This document shows positions 33,971-44,989 of a DNA stretch of 64,000 nucleotides, piece by piece. How positions within the stretch are numbered: the stretch's first letter is position 1; the number at the start of each line of letters is the position of its first letter. Source of the DNA: Porodaedalea pini (Eukaryota > Basidiomycota > Agaricomycetes > Hymenochaetales > Hymenochaetaceae). A program made the translations under genes and the position numbers. The DNA lies in assembly GCA_002794775.1 (NCBI GenBank), contig NBAY01000078.1, positions 1-64,000 of the forward strand, read 5' to 3'. The notes under the pieces are model-generated. The model saw only the letters and a list, made by a program, of their open reading frames with translations, did no database searches and was not told where the DNA came from.

Positions 33971-35091
33971 AGACGGGCGCGCGGAGAAGGAGCAGTCGTT
34001 AAACCTTGACAACTACTGAACAGGAATGAATTCCGTTAAGGTGACAGGCTCCGTATGCCAATATTGATACGATTGGTCGTAAGGCGTGCTTTCTTCGTTG
34101 CGCCACAGTTCAGTTACTCTTATACGTAGCTGTCAAAAGATAAGAATTTTTATTCCAATTGGCAAGCATGGCGCTAAACCTTCACCTCATGACTCTCATT
34201 TCGTGAAGCAAGCAAACCATGTTCCCACTTTCTTCCTTTGCCGTACATAGGTCAGGAATCAACTTGCCGATGGGGCTTACTTTTGGGGGGTGATACACGG
34301 TGCGAAGATCGTTAAGGTGCAATTTGTAGCTGGACGCGCGCTAAGACATTGCTATAGAACAAACCGCAGAATGGTCGAAGTCCCGGGCATGAGGTAGTAT
34401 TGCTTCTACCTGAGAGGATTCAAGCACAAACTTCTTCGATCGCGCACATTTTTTCTAATAAGCGCGATCCACAAAAGGGGAAAGATAGGCGCTGGCATAT
34501 CGAGGTTACAGCTTCGGACGCGACAAGTTCAGGGCATCCTTGATGCGTGTAATCCCCTGAGACCGAAAGCGGAACCTGTAGGACTTCGTTGCGTAAGTGT
34601 ATAGTGGCACCCCTTTATGAAAGATGTCTTGCATTGACATGGTTTGTTCCAGATGCTCACGAAACATGAGCTGTCCAAACACCGGACCGCGGCGATACGC
34701 TGGCCACTCCAAGACTTGTGATCAGTGAAAATGTCCACCGGTACTTCAAAGTCGCTGTCGCTTCTTAGTCCTGAACATACTTATCTGGTTTGGCCACTTG
34801 GGCGATGCGACAATGCGATGAACAGTGGAATCAGCATGGTGCTGACTAGTTTAAATTTTAGGAGAGGTGTATTTTTTTTGTCTCACTTTCTTCTCTCGTC
34901 TTTTCTATCACCCTCATTCATGTCCTTTTTTTTTTTGACCATACAGTGATGCGATTCACACTTATGCAAATGGCAGGAACAATACAGCACGGTGTCGCAT
35001 CATCAGCTGATATATTATTGATTATTCATACATCGCATTTTCTCGAATATTTCTCTGAGTCAAACATATCCTTTGTTACTATATCCTCGTT
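33971..35091. repeat. Downstream duplicated flank and gene-free sequence
   Basis: From about 33970 to 34640 this sequence is a diverged copy of 55480-56130 (for example GGGGAAAGATAGGCGCT and CTTCTTCGA). A minus-strand frame (34506-34712, EHLEQTMSMQDIF) is open but unidentified. From 34740 to 35091 I see no gene. Confidence 0.5.
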
Positions 35092-35565
35092 TCACGCCGA
35101 CGAAGAATCGACACGAATTCCAGCTTCCTTAGTAGCTGTGAAGAGTCCATGAGCACAAAGTGAGATGCTGGAGCTCTGGTGGGTACTATACCGTTTTCGA
35201 AGTGGCTGTCCAGTTTGATTTCCGTGTCGCCAGAGAACGTCTGGCTGTAGATCGAGATGACAAGTCAGCTCGTGTAATACGATGAAGGAAAGAAAAGGGC
35301 AACATACGAGAATGTCCTTGTTTTGCCGCCACGCTGGAGTGTGAAGTCGAAATTCTTGTTGATCTCCATATCCTTCTTGATTTTGGATCCCCCCGTAATG
35401 TTCTGAGCTCAGGGAAACACAGTGTTACCATAGAAGTGAATACATTGAGTGACTCAAGAGGATGCTCACGTCTGGTCCGTAGTTGTTGTTGTTGGAGTCG
35501 GTGTAACTCATGGTGATGATATCCTTGCCTTCATTGGAGAACTCAACGGAGACTTTGACGACCAT
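35092..35565 (-). CDS. Small uncharacterised protein (95 residues)
   Basis: Four exons (35470-35565, 35308-35402, 35192-35244, 35092-35135) add up to 96 codons with the stop. The sequence begins MVVKVSVEFSNEGKDI and contains YTDSNNNNYGPDNITGG and TFSGDTEIKLDSHF. The alternating polar/hydrophobic pattern suggests an all-beta protein. No signal peptide, Cys or membrane segment is present. I do not recognise the family. Such small cytosolic beta proteins in mushrooms are sometimes lectins or cytolysin partners, but nothing here proves that. Confidence 0.6.
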
Positions 35566-35639
35566 GTTGTGACTTTACTGTAGTGAGTAGGATGCAGCAG
35601 CTTTAGAGGCAGGAACGAGCTTGACGGTGAGTCTGGGGA

Positions 35640-36200
35640 CAGTGCTCCTCATGCTAATAGTTATATATTGACATTTTTCATTGAGCTCTGGAACAAGACG
35701 TGGGTTGCTCCGGTTAGCAAAGCACGCTTAGAGAAACAAATAACCGTTCCTGCAGCAGCACCAAGGCACTTGATAAATGTATGGAAATTTGAGGCCAGCA
35801 TAGGTAAGCCAGAAACAGCGCTCGCGCTGACATCCTCAGGCAGCTTCACCGTATAATCAGCCGCAAGACTTGACCTCGACAGATCCCGTGCCCGCAAACG
35901 GCCCAGAGTCCATATATTCTGCCGAGAGTACAAGGGAGATAATAAAGATGATGAGGATGAGGATCCTCGAGTAGCACTCGTACAGATGGACATAGCGGTA
36001 CCCGAAGAGCGCAAAACCGGCGGTAAGAATGGCGATGATAATGATAGCGGCTGCCTCTGGGATCTGGTGCGAGTCGGATACAGCATGCAGGGCTTATCCG
36101 CCGACAAAAGAGTTGATAGTCGACCATCCAATACAGGCGGTGGTGTTTAGGATGACCGGAAAGAACACAAATCCGGGGCGTCAGCGCTGAATCAAAAAAG
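35640..36200 (-). pseudogene. NCS1 purine-cytosine permease, middle fragment
   Basis: The minus strand shows VILNTTACIGWSTINSFVGG, then a TAA stop, ALHAVSDSHQIPEAAAIIII, GYRYVHLYECYS and LVLSAEYMDSGPFAG. These match helices 3-6 of fungal purine-cytosine permeases (Fcy2-like), which import cytosine, adenine and hypoxanthine. The stop after VGG replaces a conserved Gln (CAA to TAA), and later frames carry more stops. No complete gene. Confidence 0.72.
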
Positions 36201-37047
36201 ATAATACATAAAACTTTGCTATCTGAGAATGCGATGCAAACCTGGAGGACGCAGACTGGAGAATGCAATAGCCGATGTCGGTCTATCTAAACCTTGTCTC
36301 CATTTGCTAATCATCTATCACGACTCCGAGTCATGCACACATCCATTCATTCTTCGTTTCTCCCGTTCTTCACATTGCAACCCATTAATGTTCCCACATT
36401 CATCTTCTCAGACTGCTTTATATGGATATCAAAGTTGTCAAGGACCTACCGTGGATCACGTTTCTATCACTGACCTGACGTTTCTTCAATTCTTACTGCT
36501 AGAGTGCCTACTTTGCTGCCAGATGCTCATCAACTTCACCTTTCCAAGCCTGCTTGCGCTCGCCAGTGAGAACAACTCAAAATAAATATACAAAATTCAC
36601 TTCCACAGATGTTAAATAATACTATCTTCAGCACTGCTTTCTCTCAGGATGCTGTGTCACTCAAAGGGGCATTTCTTGGACATTGTGGGCCCATGCAAAA
36701 TATGCCTTTTCTACTTGTTCAACAGCACGAAGTCACTACAGACGAACAAAGTGGATTCATTTGTCTCCCCACACTACGCCCTCTTCACCCTCTCCCTGGG
36801 CTCTGCTCTCTAGAACCGCATCAACCAGTGCCAGCTGCGCCAGGAGTTGTGCACCGAGCGCTCAGGCGGGCACGCGTGTTGAGTTGGCCTCACAAAGCTA
36901 TATTAATATCAACAGACGTTACCAACATCTGACACAAGATTCACAAGCAAATTACACAGTTAATCGCACTGAAACAGGAAACCATCACTCGCAGATTTAT
37001 ATCTCTCTTCAATGATTCCGACACTGTTGCTTTCTCATCCCCATTTG
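36201..37047. other. Intergenic, no gene seen
   Basis: About 850 bases. Short frames only; nothing recognised on either strand. Confidence 0.4.
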
Positions 37048-37547
37048 TCACTTCACCTGTCTGTCAATAATGAAGTCGACTGGGAAAATAAAAAAGGGTA
37101 AGAATTACACGTGTCTGCTCAATAATTGTGGGTTTCTCACCAATCAAAGGATGATAGTCAGGTTCAGCGGAAGAGAACCCAGAAACAGAAACCAGAAGCT
37201 GGGGACTTCCGGGAGAGATGTCTGCAACGTTCGGGTCTAGATAGGGGCAGGCGACATGAATGTGAGCAGATATGTTCCTCCCATTCCTGGAGCCGCTGAA
37301 GTCCATCTTCCCCTCTGTACCATTCGGACCTGTGAATATTAATCATTGTTCAAGAAAGCCTGAGAGAATTGAGTAGAAACCCACCAAAATTGTCTTTGAT
37401 TTGGAATTGGTCCGACACAGAGAATGCCTTTACAAGGCCGGCATCGGGTCTTCTCAGCCAATAGCCATGATCGAGTGTGACATTTTTGAGTTGGAGGTCG
37501 ATGTCAAGCCTGTTGTGGATTCTGAACGTAGAGGAGAAGTCACCCAT
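37048..37547 (-). CDS. Small beta-rich protein (127 residues), possibly aegerolysin-like
   Basis: Three exons (37385-37547, 37141-37329, 37048-37079) add up to 128 codons with the stop. The protein starts MGDFSSTFRIHNRLDIDL, has GTEGKMDFSGS in the middle and HIHVACPY in the last third. Length, absence of a signal peptide, the start with an IHN strand, the G-T-E-G turn and the single C-P-Y site are reminiscent of aegerolysins (about 135 residues, membrane-lipid-binding proteins of mushrooms). The similarity is weak and by eye only; it could be another beta-sandwich family. An earlier in-frame ATG at 37598 would add 17 residues. Confidence 0.55.
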
Positions 37548-38183
37548 GGCTGCGACTGGTGAGTACTTGTGAGAGCAGTCGGTTGGGCTTAAATACATTG
37601 TATTTCAAAACAGATTTGGAAAAAACTCCTCACTTGACTCGGAAGCACCTGAACACATGACATGCAACGTGGTGTTACTCACATTAAGTCTCTGTGCGGA
37701 AAGCATCCCTGTGCTTCGGCTTCTAATCTTCTTTGAGTGGAGAGAGTTTTGTCATCTTCACGAAGTCGTTGGAGAAGGCAGGCATGGAAGCGCAAATATG
37801 AAATGTCTGAATATGGCAAGCTCAGGTGCCACTTAATGATACTCATCAAGCACAAATTTTGGACATCTCATTCTGGGAAGCCAATCGGGGTTGGTATTAC
37901 TCCAGATTTCCTGAAAACTTACCAGCATTCTTTTTTGTGTGTTCTACCGCATACTGCAGAGTGTTTCTCTGTGAAGAGTCAATTCATCATCAAAAATCGT
38001 ATCTCAATGTTTCTAATTATGTTTAATACATCATTCGGTACCCTTTCCAACTTTCCGCACAAGTATTAATCACAAGAATTTGTCGTGTCAGGATTACACA
38101 GTGCTTTTGCCTAGTAGAAAAAAAGGTTAGAGCTGTTTAGAATGGGCAGAAAATGTGCGTGCATACCTTGAGATACATGTCCC
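37548..38183. other. Intergenic, promoter of the 127-residue protein at left
   Basis: AT-rich sequence of about 640 bases. A plus-strand frame at 37737-38069 is open but shows no family features. Confidence 0.35.
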
Positions 38184-38684
38184 TTAATCGGCTATGAAGA
38201 AATCGCGGAGTTCGCGCAGTACTGCGAGTTGCTCAGACTTCTCGACGTGATTGACAGTTTTCCATTCCTGCTCCGGTGGATTGTTACCCCATGTCGCAAA
38301 GAGCTGGAGCGCTGTCACCCCAGTTCCTGTCCTTCCATATCCGTATCCACAATGTGCAAGTATGGATCCATTTGGCACGCTGCGGAAGAACTCGATCGCA
38401 TCCTTGAGTTGATCCAGTGTTGGCGCGGTGTAGTCAACCACAGGGAGATGACGGTATATGATCCCTGCTTTGTCGAGCATCTCCATCTCGGCTGGTGTGT
38501 ACGAGAACTCGTTGAAGCTGATGATGCCATTGATTCCATTCTCAACAAGGAAGTTGACGGCAGTCTGTGTGAGCCGCTGAGTATTGTCGTGTCCGGCATA
38601 GTTAGGGGCCGAGGAGCGGAAGAGCTGTTGATCGTGATAGACATAGCACGTAACTTGCATGAAGTTGTGCCACTCGTCGCTCAT
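38184..38684 (-). CDS. Protein tyrosine phosphatase-like protein (CX5R, dual-specificity type)
   Basis: One exon encodes 166 residues. The phosphate-binding loop AHCGYGYGRTGTG (near residues 114-126) is the CX5R signature of Cys-dependent phosphatases, with Cys as nucleophile and Arg as phosphate ligand. The Asp in VVDYTAPTL, some 30 residues before it, can serve as the general acid. LFRSSAPNYAGHD at the start resembles the opening strand of small dual-specificity phosphatases. No targeting signal is seen. Being free of introns is unusual among its intron-rich neighbours. Confidence 0.82.
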   Translation of the reverse strand: MSDEWHNFMQVTCYVYHDQQLFRSSAPNYAGHDNTQRLTQTAVNFLVENGINGIISFNEFSYTPAEMEMLDKAGIIYRHLPVVDYTAPTLDQLKDAIEFFRSVPNGSILAHCGYGYGRTGTGVTALQLFATWGNNPPEQEWKTVNHVEKSEQLAVLRELRDFFIAD

Positions 38685-38919
38685 ATCTGCAAGCAGTCAG
38701 AACTCCTAGGCAGTAGAGGGATGCAAGCATAACGCACTGGTCCTTGAAATGTGAGATTGAAAAAAATGAGGGCAGTTCAAAGAGTCGCGAGGAGTGGTCT
38801 GGGGGGAAACTGGGGCTTCATGAGACGCATGGTTAAATATGAACTCTTCACGGTCTGCTCCTTAAGTGAATAAAAGTCTTGCTTACCTCATTTCCATCAT
38901 CTCGCCGTTCCCAATAAAG

Positions 38920-39180
38920 CACTTCACGCGGAGCCGAGCGGAAGGTGCTCCGGCTTGCCGAAGTCATCAGGGTTATAATTTCCCAACGGCCCTTATGGAA
39001 GACGAGGTTGCTCCTTAATGAGGATTGTCGAGAAGATTGCGAGCTGGTAGCTCAGCAACACAAGCAGTGCGTTACCTCTGAGTGCGACGCACCAACGATT
39101 GAGAGAACGATGTAGATGACTGTCCCTGACATGACAAGCAACACGAGCGGGATGCGTTAGATTTGTAATCCGCAAAGGAG
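38920..39180 (-). pseudogene. NCS1 purine-cytosine permease, C-terminal fragment
   Basis: The minus strand reads TVIYIVLSIVGASHSE, a splice site, LAIFSTILIKE, and after a stop NYNPDDFGKPEHLPLGSA. The VGASHF-like motif and the PLG.A end match the last two helices and tail of fungal NCS1 permeases. Upstream exons are absent. On this strand it lies before the middle fragment at 36 kb, the wrong order for one split gene. Confidence 0.55.
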
Positions 39181-39239
39181 TGCTGAACCAGATAGGAAAG
39201 TCAGGTGAGAGCCTTCATTTCCGATGTCGGAATGCTCAC

Positions 39240-39400
39240 CAGGTCAGGAATGTCATCACCCACAATAGACGATGTAACGCGGAGATACGCGTACGCGCGA
39301 GAGGTGCCATCTGCTACTTTGCAATGACGGGCTTGCCAGCGGCATATCGTTGAGGTTGCAGCGATCAACATCGCACGAGCTAGTTCAAGTCCACAATCGA
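39240..39400 (-). pseudogene. SIT fragment around exon 3 (copy D)
   Basis: Contains the exon with GKPVIAK followed by a stop and AYAYL-like codons, plus part of the upstream intron (compare 61860-61990). It is a short piece with no neighbours in order. Confidence 0.5.
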
Positions 39401-39867
39401 AGTAGAGACGCAGTCAGCGCAGTGAGGCAAGGCTTGTGAGACGCGACGCGACGCTGTCCATGTCACGAGACTCGCAGAAAGCGAACTGGATCATTGCTAA
39501 CCGCTATAATAGTATAAATGCGAAAACAATTCGCTGCCGCAAGGAAAGCAGGGTTATGTCATTGTGTATAGCTTATTTACCTTCTACTGATCTCTGTCTG
39601 ACAGAGATCAATTTTGTTTTTACAATTCGAGTTATTCTACATAATTTACCAGAAGACGGCACGCTTTTTGTCGCCACCGGTACCGCTTACTTTATAAGGT
39701 GCAAATTACAGCTCCGAACCAAAGCCCGTACCCCAGTATTTTTGTTTTGTCAGGTGAGACGAACTCTGCGCAACACACAACCTTTATAGAAGGCAGCGAA
39801 AAGAACGAACTCCTTATTTCGACTGAATAAACTATGTCTTATGCAGAAAACAAACAAATCTTGATCA
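39401..39867. other. Intergenic, 3' side of the GH127-like gene
   Basis: No gene seen in about 470 bases. Confidence 0.35.
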
Positions 39868-42800
39868 TTACTTGGACGAGTCGAACACCGGAAACTCGCT
39901 TATCCTCAGCTTTGTTGCCTGTTGTAAAGATATTGATAAGAGGATTCTGTAGAAATTAGCAAAGCCGGACTCACCCCGAGTGGCCACAGTGTGATTGTCG
40001 TTGCGTTACTAGTGCAAGTAACATTCTCCGGGGGAGCACTCGCAAAAGTATCTCCAGCCACAGACCAATCGACAAGGCATGCTGTCGCGCTAATGGTGAA
40101 AGGAGGCAGTCCAGAATCGAAGACTGGAGAAGGAAGTGAACCGCCCTCGGGCGTACCAGCATTGAACTTCAGTGTGGTAGGGTCAATGGCATACTGCCAC
40201 GAGGTAGTCGCTTCGAACTGGAGATCAACGGCGCGTGATTCATCGGCATTCTGAGCGATGATGGTTTGATTTCGTGGGATGTCAAAGGCGTAGTTGAGTG
40301 GGCCGCGATGCACTGCAATGGAATTATTTTGACGGCTTTCTAATGACCACGAGGTTAGCTAAACCACCGATGAATTTAATCGTTTTAGATTAGACATACC
40401 GATAGTAATATCCGATGGGAGGTTCAGCGTAAATGTTGAATTACCCGCAGGGAGATCAATCGAAGCTAACCCACTGCCATCGGCCTGTATACCCTTTGCC
40501 TCACCGCCATTCATGGAAAGCGTTGCTCCTGAGACCCAACTCGGGATACGAACAAGATAGGTGAATGCCTTATCCGCAGATACAGATGTCGTGACGGTAT
40601 CGCTGAACGGATAAAGTGTATCGACACTTGCGGATACCGAATTGTCTCCCGCCAAAACTGTATGAGCACTAACAGGGCCGAGATAGACTTGCACGAGGGA
40701 GGCATTATCGGCGGTCGTGACAAATGAGTTTGTGATGAATTTTGGGAAGCCTTGGCCATGATTGACAGTACAGCACCTGCGGAACATGAGTACATGGGCG
40801 TGGAGACAAGGAAACAACTAACGGATAATTTGGCTGGTGAGGGTTAGAATTAAGTATAGATATATAGATATATATTTAAAGATAGCCCATACCTCCAAGC
40901 CGAAGACATTCGAGTAGGGCCCATCCTCAGGGAACGGATTACTATATCGTGCTGAGATGACGCCAAAGTCAATGAAACGCTAACACTTACGGTGACATAT
41001 TTTGCGCAGCAATTTGATTCTGTTCTTGCAGATACTGTCGAGACCACATGTCTGTACCGTAATGGAAATATTAGCATCATTCCAGCAAAGGATAAGACGC
41101 GGCACACCTCCGGTTAGAGTGGCTGGAAGTGCGTTGTACGTGATTCTCTCGACCTATCTTATAATCAACGAGCGGAAGAGAAAAGAAGGAGCAGAGCTCT
41201 TACACGGTCCGCGTACTTGCTGTCTCCCGTGACCTGATACAGGTATGATCCACTGTGAAAAGCAGATATGAGTATGGCCAAATATGGACAAAAGCTGACT
41301 CACGAGAACATAGTTTCCTAGAGTACCACGTCATTAGGCGGCAAGCAGATGAAGGAGGAAACTACGCTTACGACAACAAGGCATAGCTCGGTCCTGATAA
41401 GTGAGAAATACTAATTAAAGAGCTTCTGGAAAGACTAGCAAATAGCACGTACCCGCGTACAGCTGCGAGACCCGCGAGGTATTCATCTGCGGCGTAGATT
41501 CCGCTGGGACGGCCGTGATATTGGAAAAGTAAGTCCCATCCTTCACTTGCCCGATCGAGATCTGTGCACCATAAGTTAGATGCATGCAGAGCTCGATGTC
41601 TGCCAATATACCTGACTGGTTATGCGTGAAACGATATGTCGACGGGAGAGCTTTCAAGCCCTCCGCCATGTTGACGCCGTGCCACGTCTGGGATCAAATC
41701 ATTAGTTGAGCTCATAAATAAAATGAGAGGTTTGAACTCTACCAGGACGGGGAACGGGTTAGACAAATGTTCAACAGGACCGGTGGGAAAATACTGAAAA
41801 CCTCGCTTCAAAAAATGAACAAATTGGTAGTTGAACGCTGAGGTACCTCCGCCTTGAATACATCTATTGCATTTGAAAGGGCTTTAGATGATGCAAGGCG
41901 CGTGAGATAGAGAAGAGCAAACCTTCCCAAGGATCACCGGTTGATTTCAGCAACTGCATCGTCTCGATTAGCATGTCCTCGTTCCCATCAGGGTAGAAGT
42001 CATACAGCCTGTACATCTAAAATGAGAAGAGAAAAGTGACAGAAAGAAGATAAGAGTGGATCTTGCCATTCAAGAGAGATGACGAAGTCCTCCCATCTGG
42101 ATTACCGGTCATAGTCATGATCTGCTATCTAAGTAAGAGAATAAAGACTTACCGGGTACGTGTCCAATCTTCTAAGCCGTCGCCATTCTTAAGCATTGTA
42201 TTCGCCAGCGTGACGAACTTGTATATCGCAGGAATGACTCGCTCCGCGAGAGTGGAGTTGTTCTCCATCATCTGAATCGCGCCGAAGAGGTATGGATAGC
42301 TACGACGATAACAAAGCCTCAGATTCCATCAGTGTAAGTCAATTAAGAAACGTACCGGGCCCAGAGATAGCGCGGCTTGCTGTACGGCAGATGAGCATCG
42401 GTACCCGTACTTGAAAGCATAATGCAATACTAACCTCGAATCAAACACCTCGGGGCCGAGCCAACCTGTCTCATCCTGATTGTCGAGCACGAAGTCGAGG
42501 AAATATTGCGTCTGAGACTGTACCTCAGCGGAGTCGATGAGTACTGCGGCAGGAACCATCGCATTCTGTCCGGTTAGGAGCACTCAAATTTTCAGAAAAC
42601 GAGGAGACTGAAAAAAGGACGATACGCACAAACCAATAGCTTCCAGCTAGATGACGTCAAAAGTCAGTAATAGAGGTATTACGCACTCAGTCATAACGAA
42701 CCTTCTTCCAAATTTGAATAATAAGAGTCGCCGCCTGAGAGAAGTCTCTTTAAGCATCAGAATAGGCAAGGATGTTATCGGCCTACCTAGCCAATCTGTC

Positions 42801-43166
42801 TGTGAAACGCTAAGAGTAAAGTCACAATCGGCAAAGTAGCAAGTGGACTAAGAGACTCACTAATGGTAGAAGTCGTGTTCGTGGCCCCAGAGCCCGTTCA
42901 TCTGCACGGTAAGCTATAAAGCGAGATGATTCAATAATCATGACAAGAAACCAACCAGCGTGCTCACTTGATCGTATAGCCATCCTGTTGGTTTGATAGC
43001 ACCCAGAGGTAGATTGAGATATTTCTTCGCAGCGACTGGAATGGAAGCGTTGGATGCCATCGACGGAATGAGAATCTGTGAGCGACGTACGGCCAGATTG
43101 CGCAGCTATACTTGCAGCGAACCCCAACAAGTGGCACGACAGAGCGAGAATCTTGAAAACGATCAT
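39868..43166 (-). CDS. GH127-type glycoside hydrolase (beta-L-arabinofuranosidase-like), likely secreted
   Basis: Family members release L-arabinofuranose or related sugars from plant cell-wall glycans. Many short exons can be read. In order: a hydrophobic start MIVFKILALSCHLLGFAASIAA (signal peptide), NLPLGAIKPTGWLYDQ, QAQYFLDFVLDNQDETGWLG, RYLWARYPYL-like helices, YDFYPDGNEDMLIETMQ, TWHGVNMAEGLKALP, the CCTVNHGQGFPKF segment whose Cys pair sits where GH127 enzymes have catalytic/zinc cysteines, then FTYLVRIPSWV and a C-terminal beta domain with IAVHRGPLNYAFDIPR. The join between the signal-peptide exon and NASIPVAAKKYLN could not be made with a normal-sized intron, so the start is uncertain; a start at the Met just before ASNASIP is the alternative. 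Confidence 0.75.
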
Positions 43167-43599
43167 TATTGCTTGAGCGGATCTCAGCGATGACGATTTG
43201 GCATACTGCAAGCATTATATACCATGTCTTCGGCCCGCATCTTATGGAGATGTTAAGCATGTTGTATCGCTGATTGCTAGCACAGGATTAGGGCGACGCA
43301 CCTGATCAACAGAGAAGTATACTTCCTGATCGCGCCTTGCTAAGAGAGGAGAGACTGCATTATGAGGGAGGAAAAGCATGTGGAGAGAAGGAGAGAAGGA
43401 GAGAAGGGTAGGCCGATTCTTCGCGGTCCCGAGGTATCTGACCTTGTGCATGTCGGCTCCGGACGCGGCGCGGAGAGCACACCCACGGAAGCAACACATG
43501 ACATGGCAAGATCGAAGAGAAGCTTAAGGTCGTGTTGCTGTAACTGCACCGGAGGAAGTCCCACGCCATCAAGTGATCAGCGTCACTTACTGAATGACC
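43167..43599. other. Upstream region of the GH127-like gene
   Basis: Promoter side of the glycoside hydrolase gene. It may also hold the degraded start of the permease remnant that follows; no exon was identified. Confidence 0.35.
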
Positions 43600-44000
43600 T
43601 ACGCTTTCGCACTCACTAGTACTGCCAGCTGGAACTAACTATTCGTTCAACGACGCCGCCTCCGTTGCGTCTGACCTTGTCGCCGCGCAGCTCATGCCGC
43701 AGTTCTGGACGGAGTGGCATCCGTGGGTAATCTCGGTCGTGTTTCTCGTGCTCTTGCTTGGAGTAAATGCGTTGAGTGTGCGGTCGTAGGGCAAGATGGG
43801 TACGTGTAGCTTGACTGGTTTCCATTATTCAATAGTCGCTTACGCCTCGACAGTATGTATATTCTCCTCACTCGAAGTCCTTACCATTGTGCTTGTCGAC
43901 GCGGGCGTCAGTCGTTCGCAGACGCAGCTGGCCATCCGCGGTTTCGGGTCCCGTGACTGTGGCGCGCGCGTCGTCTACGGTCTAGGCCGTTCTTCGTGAG
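43600..44000 (+). pseudogene. Amino-acid permease (APC/YAT family) middle fragment
   Basis: The plus strand gives NYSFNDAASVASDLVAAQ, QFWTEWHPWVISVVFLVLL and GVNALSVRS, matching the helix 4-5 region of yeast-type amino-acid permeases. A stop then follows where Tyr is expected before G.ME. A later piece LEVLTIVLVDAGV fits the next helix before the match is lost. No complete frame. Confidence 0.65.
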
Positions 44001-44560
44001 TGTCACTTCGCCATAATCCTCCTTTTTATATCTTATATTTCGTGTTAATGTGTCGCAGCTATCCTCACGTTCGCCCTCTCGGCAGGCAGGGAACCACTTA
44101 ACACTGGAATGAGTACGCCTTCCTTGTACTCTTCACTGCTCATCAGCGTGATTAAAATTTACTCAAGCATTCTCTCCCTCCCGACCTCTCACCCGGCCGT
44201 GCTTCGCGCATCTTCGTTCGTACAACCCCGTCCTCACGATGTCCCACTGCGGGCTTTCCTAAGGACGGCAAGTATCAGTGCGCCTTGCTTCGCGGGCTTG
44301 TTCGTTGGGGTATTCAACCAGGTTTGTTTTCATTTTTTTTTTTTTCGTTTGCACTCTTTTCTCCCTCCTCTTTCATCCCGTTCTGTCGAGAGTAATCCAG
44401 TGCAGATACTGATGCAGCTCATACCGCAGGTCGCCTAGGCCATGTCTAACCTTTCCATTTTGTTGTCCAACCGCCTGAGCGCCATCCAGCACAGAGTTCT
44501 CATTGATCTCCGTACCCCTTGATACGCCTCTGTATATGATACTTCCCGTGCAGGATACTC
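44001..44560. other. Degraded sequence between permease and MFS remnants
   Basis: Open stretches are present but with no recognisable family, perhaps further decayed permease exons. A run of T lies at 44332-44345. Confidence 0.3.
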
Positions 44561-44830
44561 GCAGGTTGACGGGATGCAGAAAGGGATAGTGTGGTGGAGG
44601 CTTGATGGCGCATGCGGTGATGAGTGTGCTTGTGGGCGACACGTTTATCGTTGGGTCGAGGTTTCCGGAGGTGCAGTGGAGTGCTGCGGAGGAGAAATGG
44701 GAATCGGAAGCGCAATATTGTCTTCTGATCCATTTTTGCCTGCTTTACTGGACTCTATCCTCATGTTTTCGGATTGCTTCCACGTCCTCGTCTCCCCCCG
44801 CTAAATTTCCTTTTAAATAGACAAAAATAA
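44561..44830 (+). pseudogene. MFS transporter, C-terminal tail fragment (copy 3)
   Basis: The plus strand starts GMQKGIVWWRLDG and then in shifted frames matches the last helix and the PEV.W tail of the intact MFS gene (7920-8080). The 3' flank AAATAGACAA...GGTAGACAAAATC (44815-44860) matches that at 8190-8230. It is convergent with SIT copy E. Confidence 0.75.
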
Positions 44831-44989
44831 TGTTCACCGACTTCGGTAGACAAAATCATATTTAAAGAGAAACAAGGGAGTTCTGTTTCCATACTGATAG
44901 GTATAGGTTCAAAGAAATTTATGCATTAAAATGCATACAAGTGAATGAGAACAAGAAACACGACGTCTTCTAAATTCTCACATGTGTAA

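Noticed and set aside
34506..34738. Possible retrotransposon RNase H piece (FTDHKS)
   Set aside because: The short FTDHK-like motif is alone, with no reverse transcriptase or integrase residues nearby and no LTRs.
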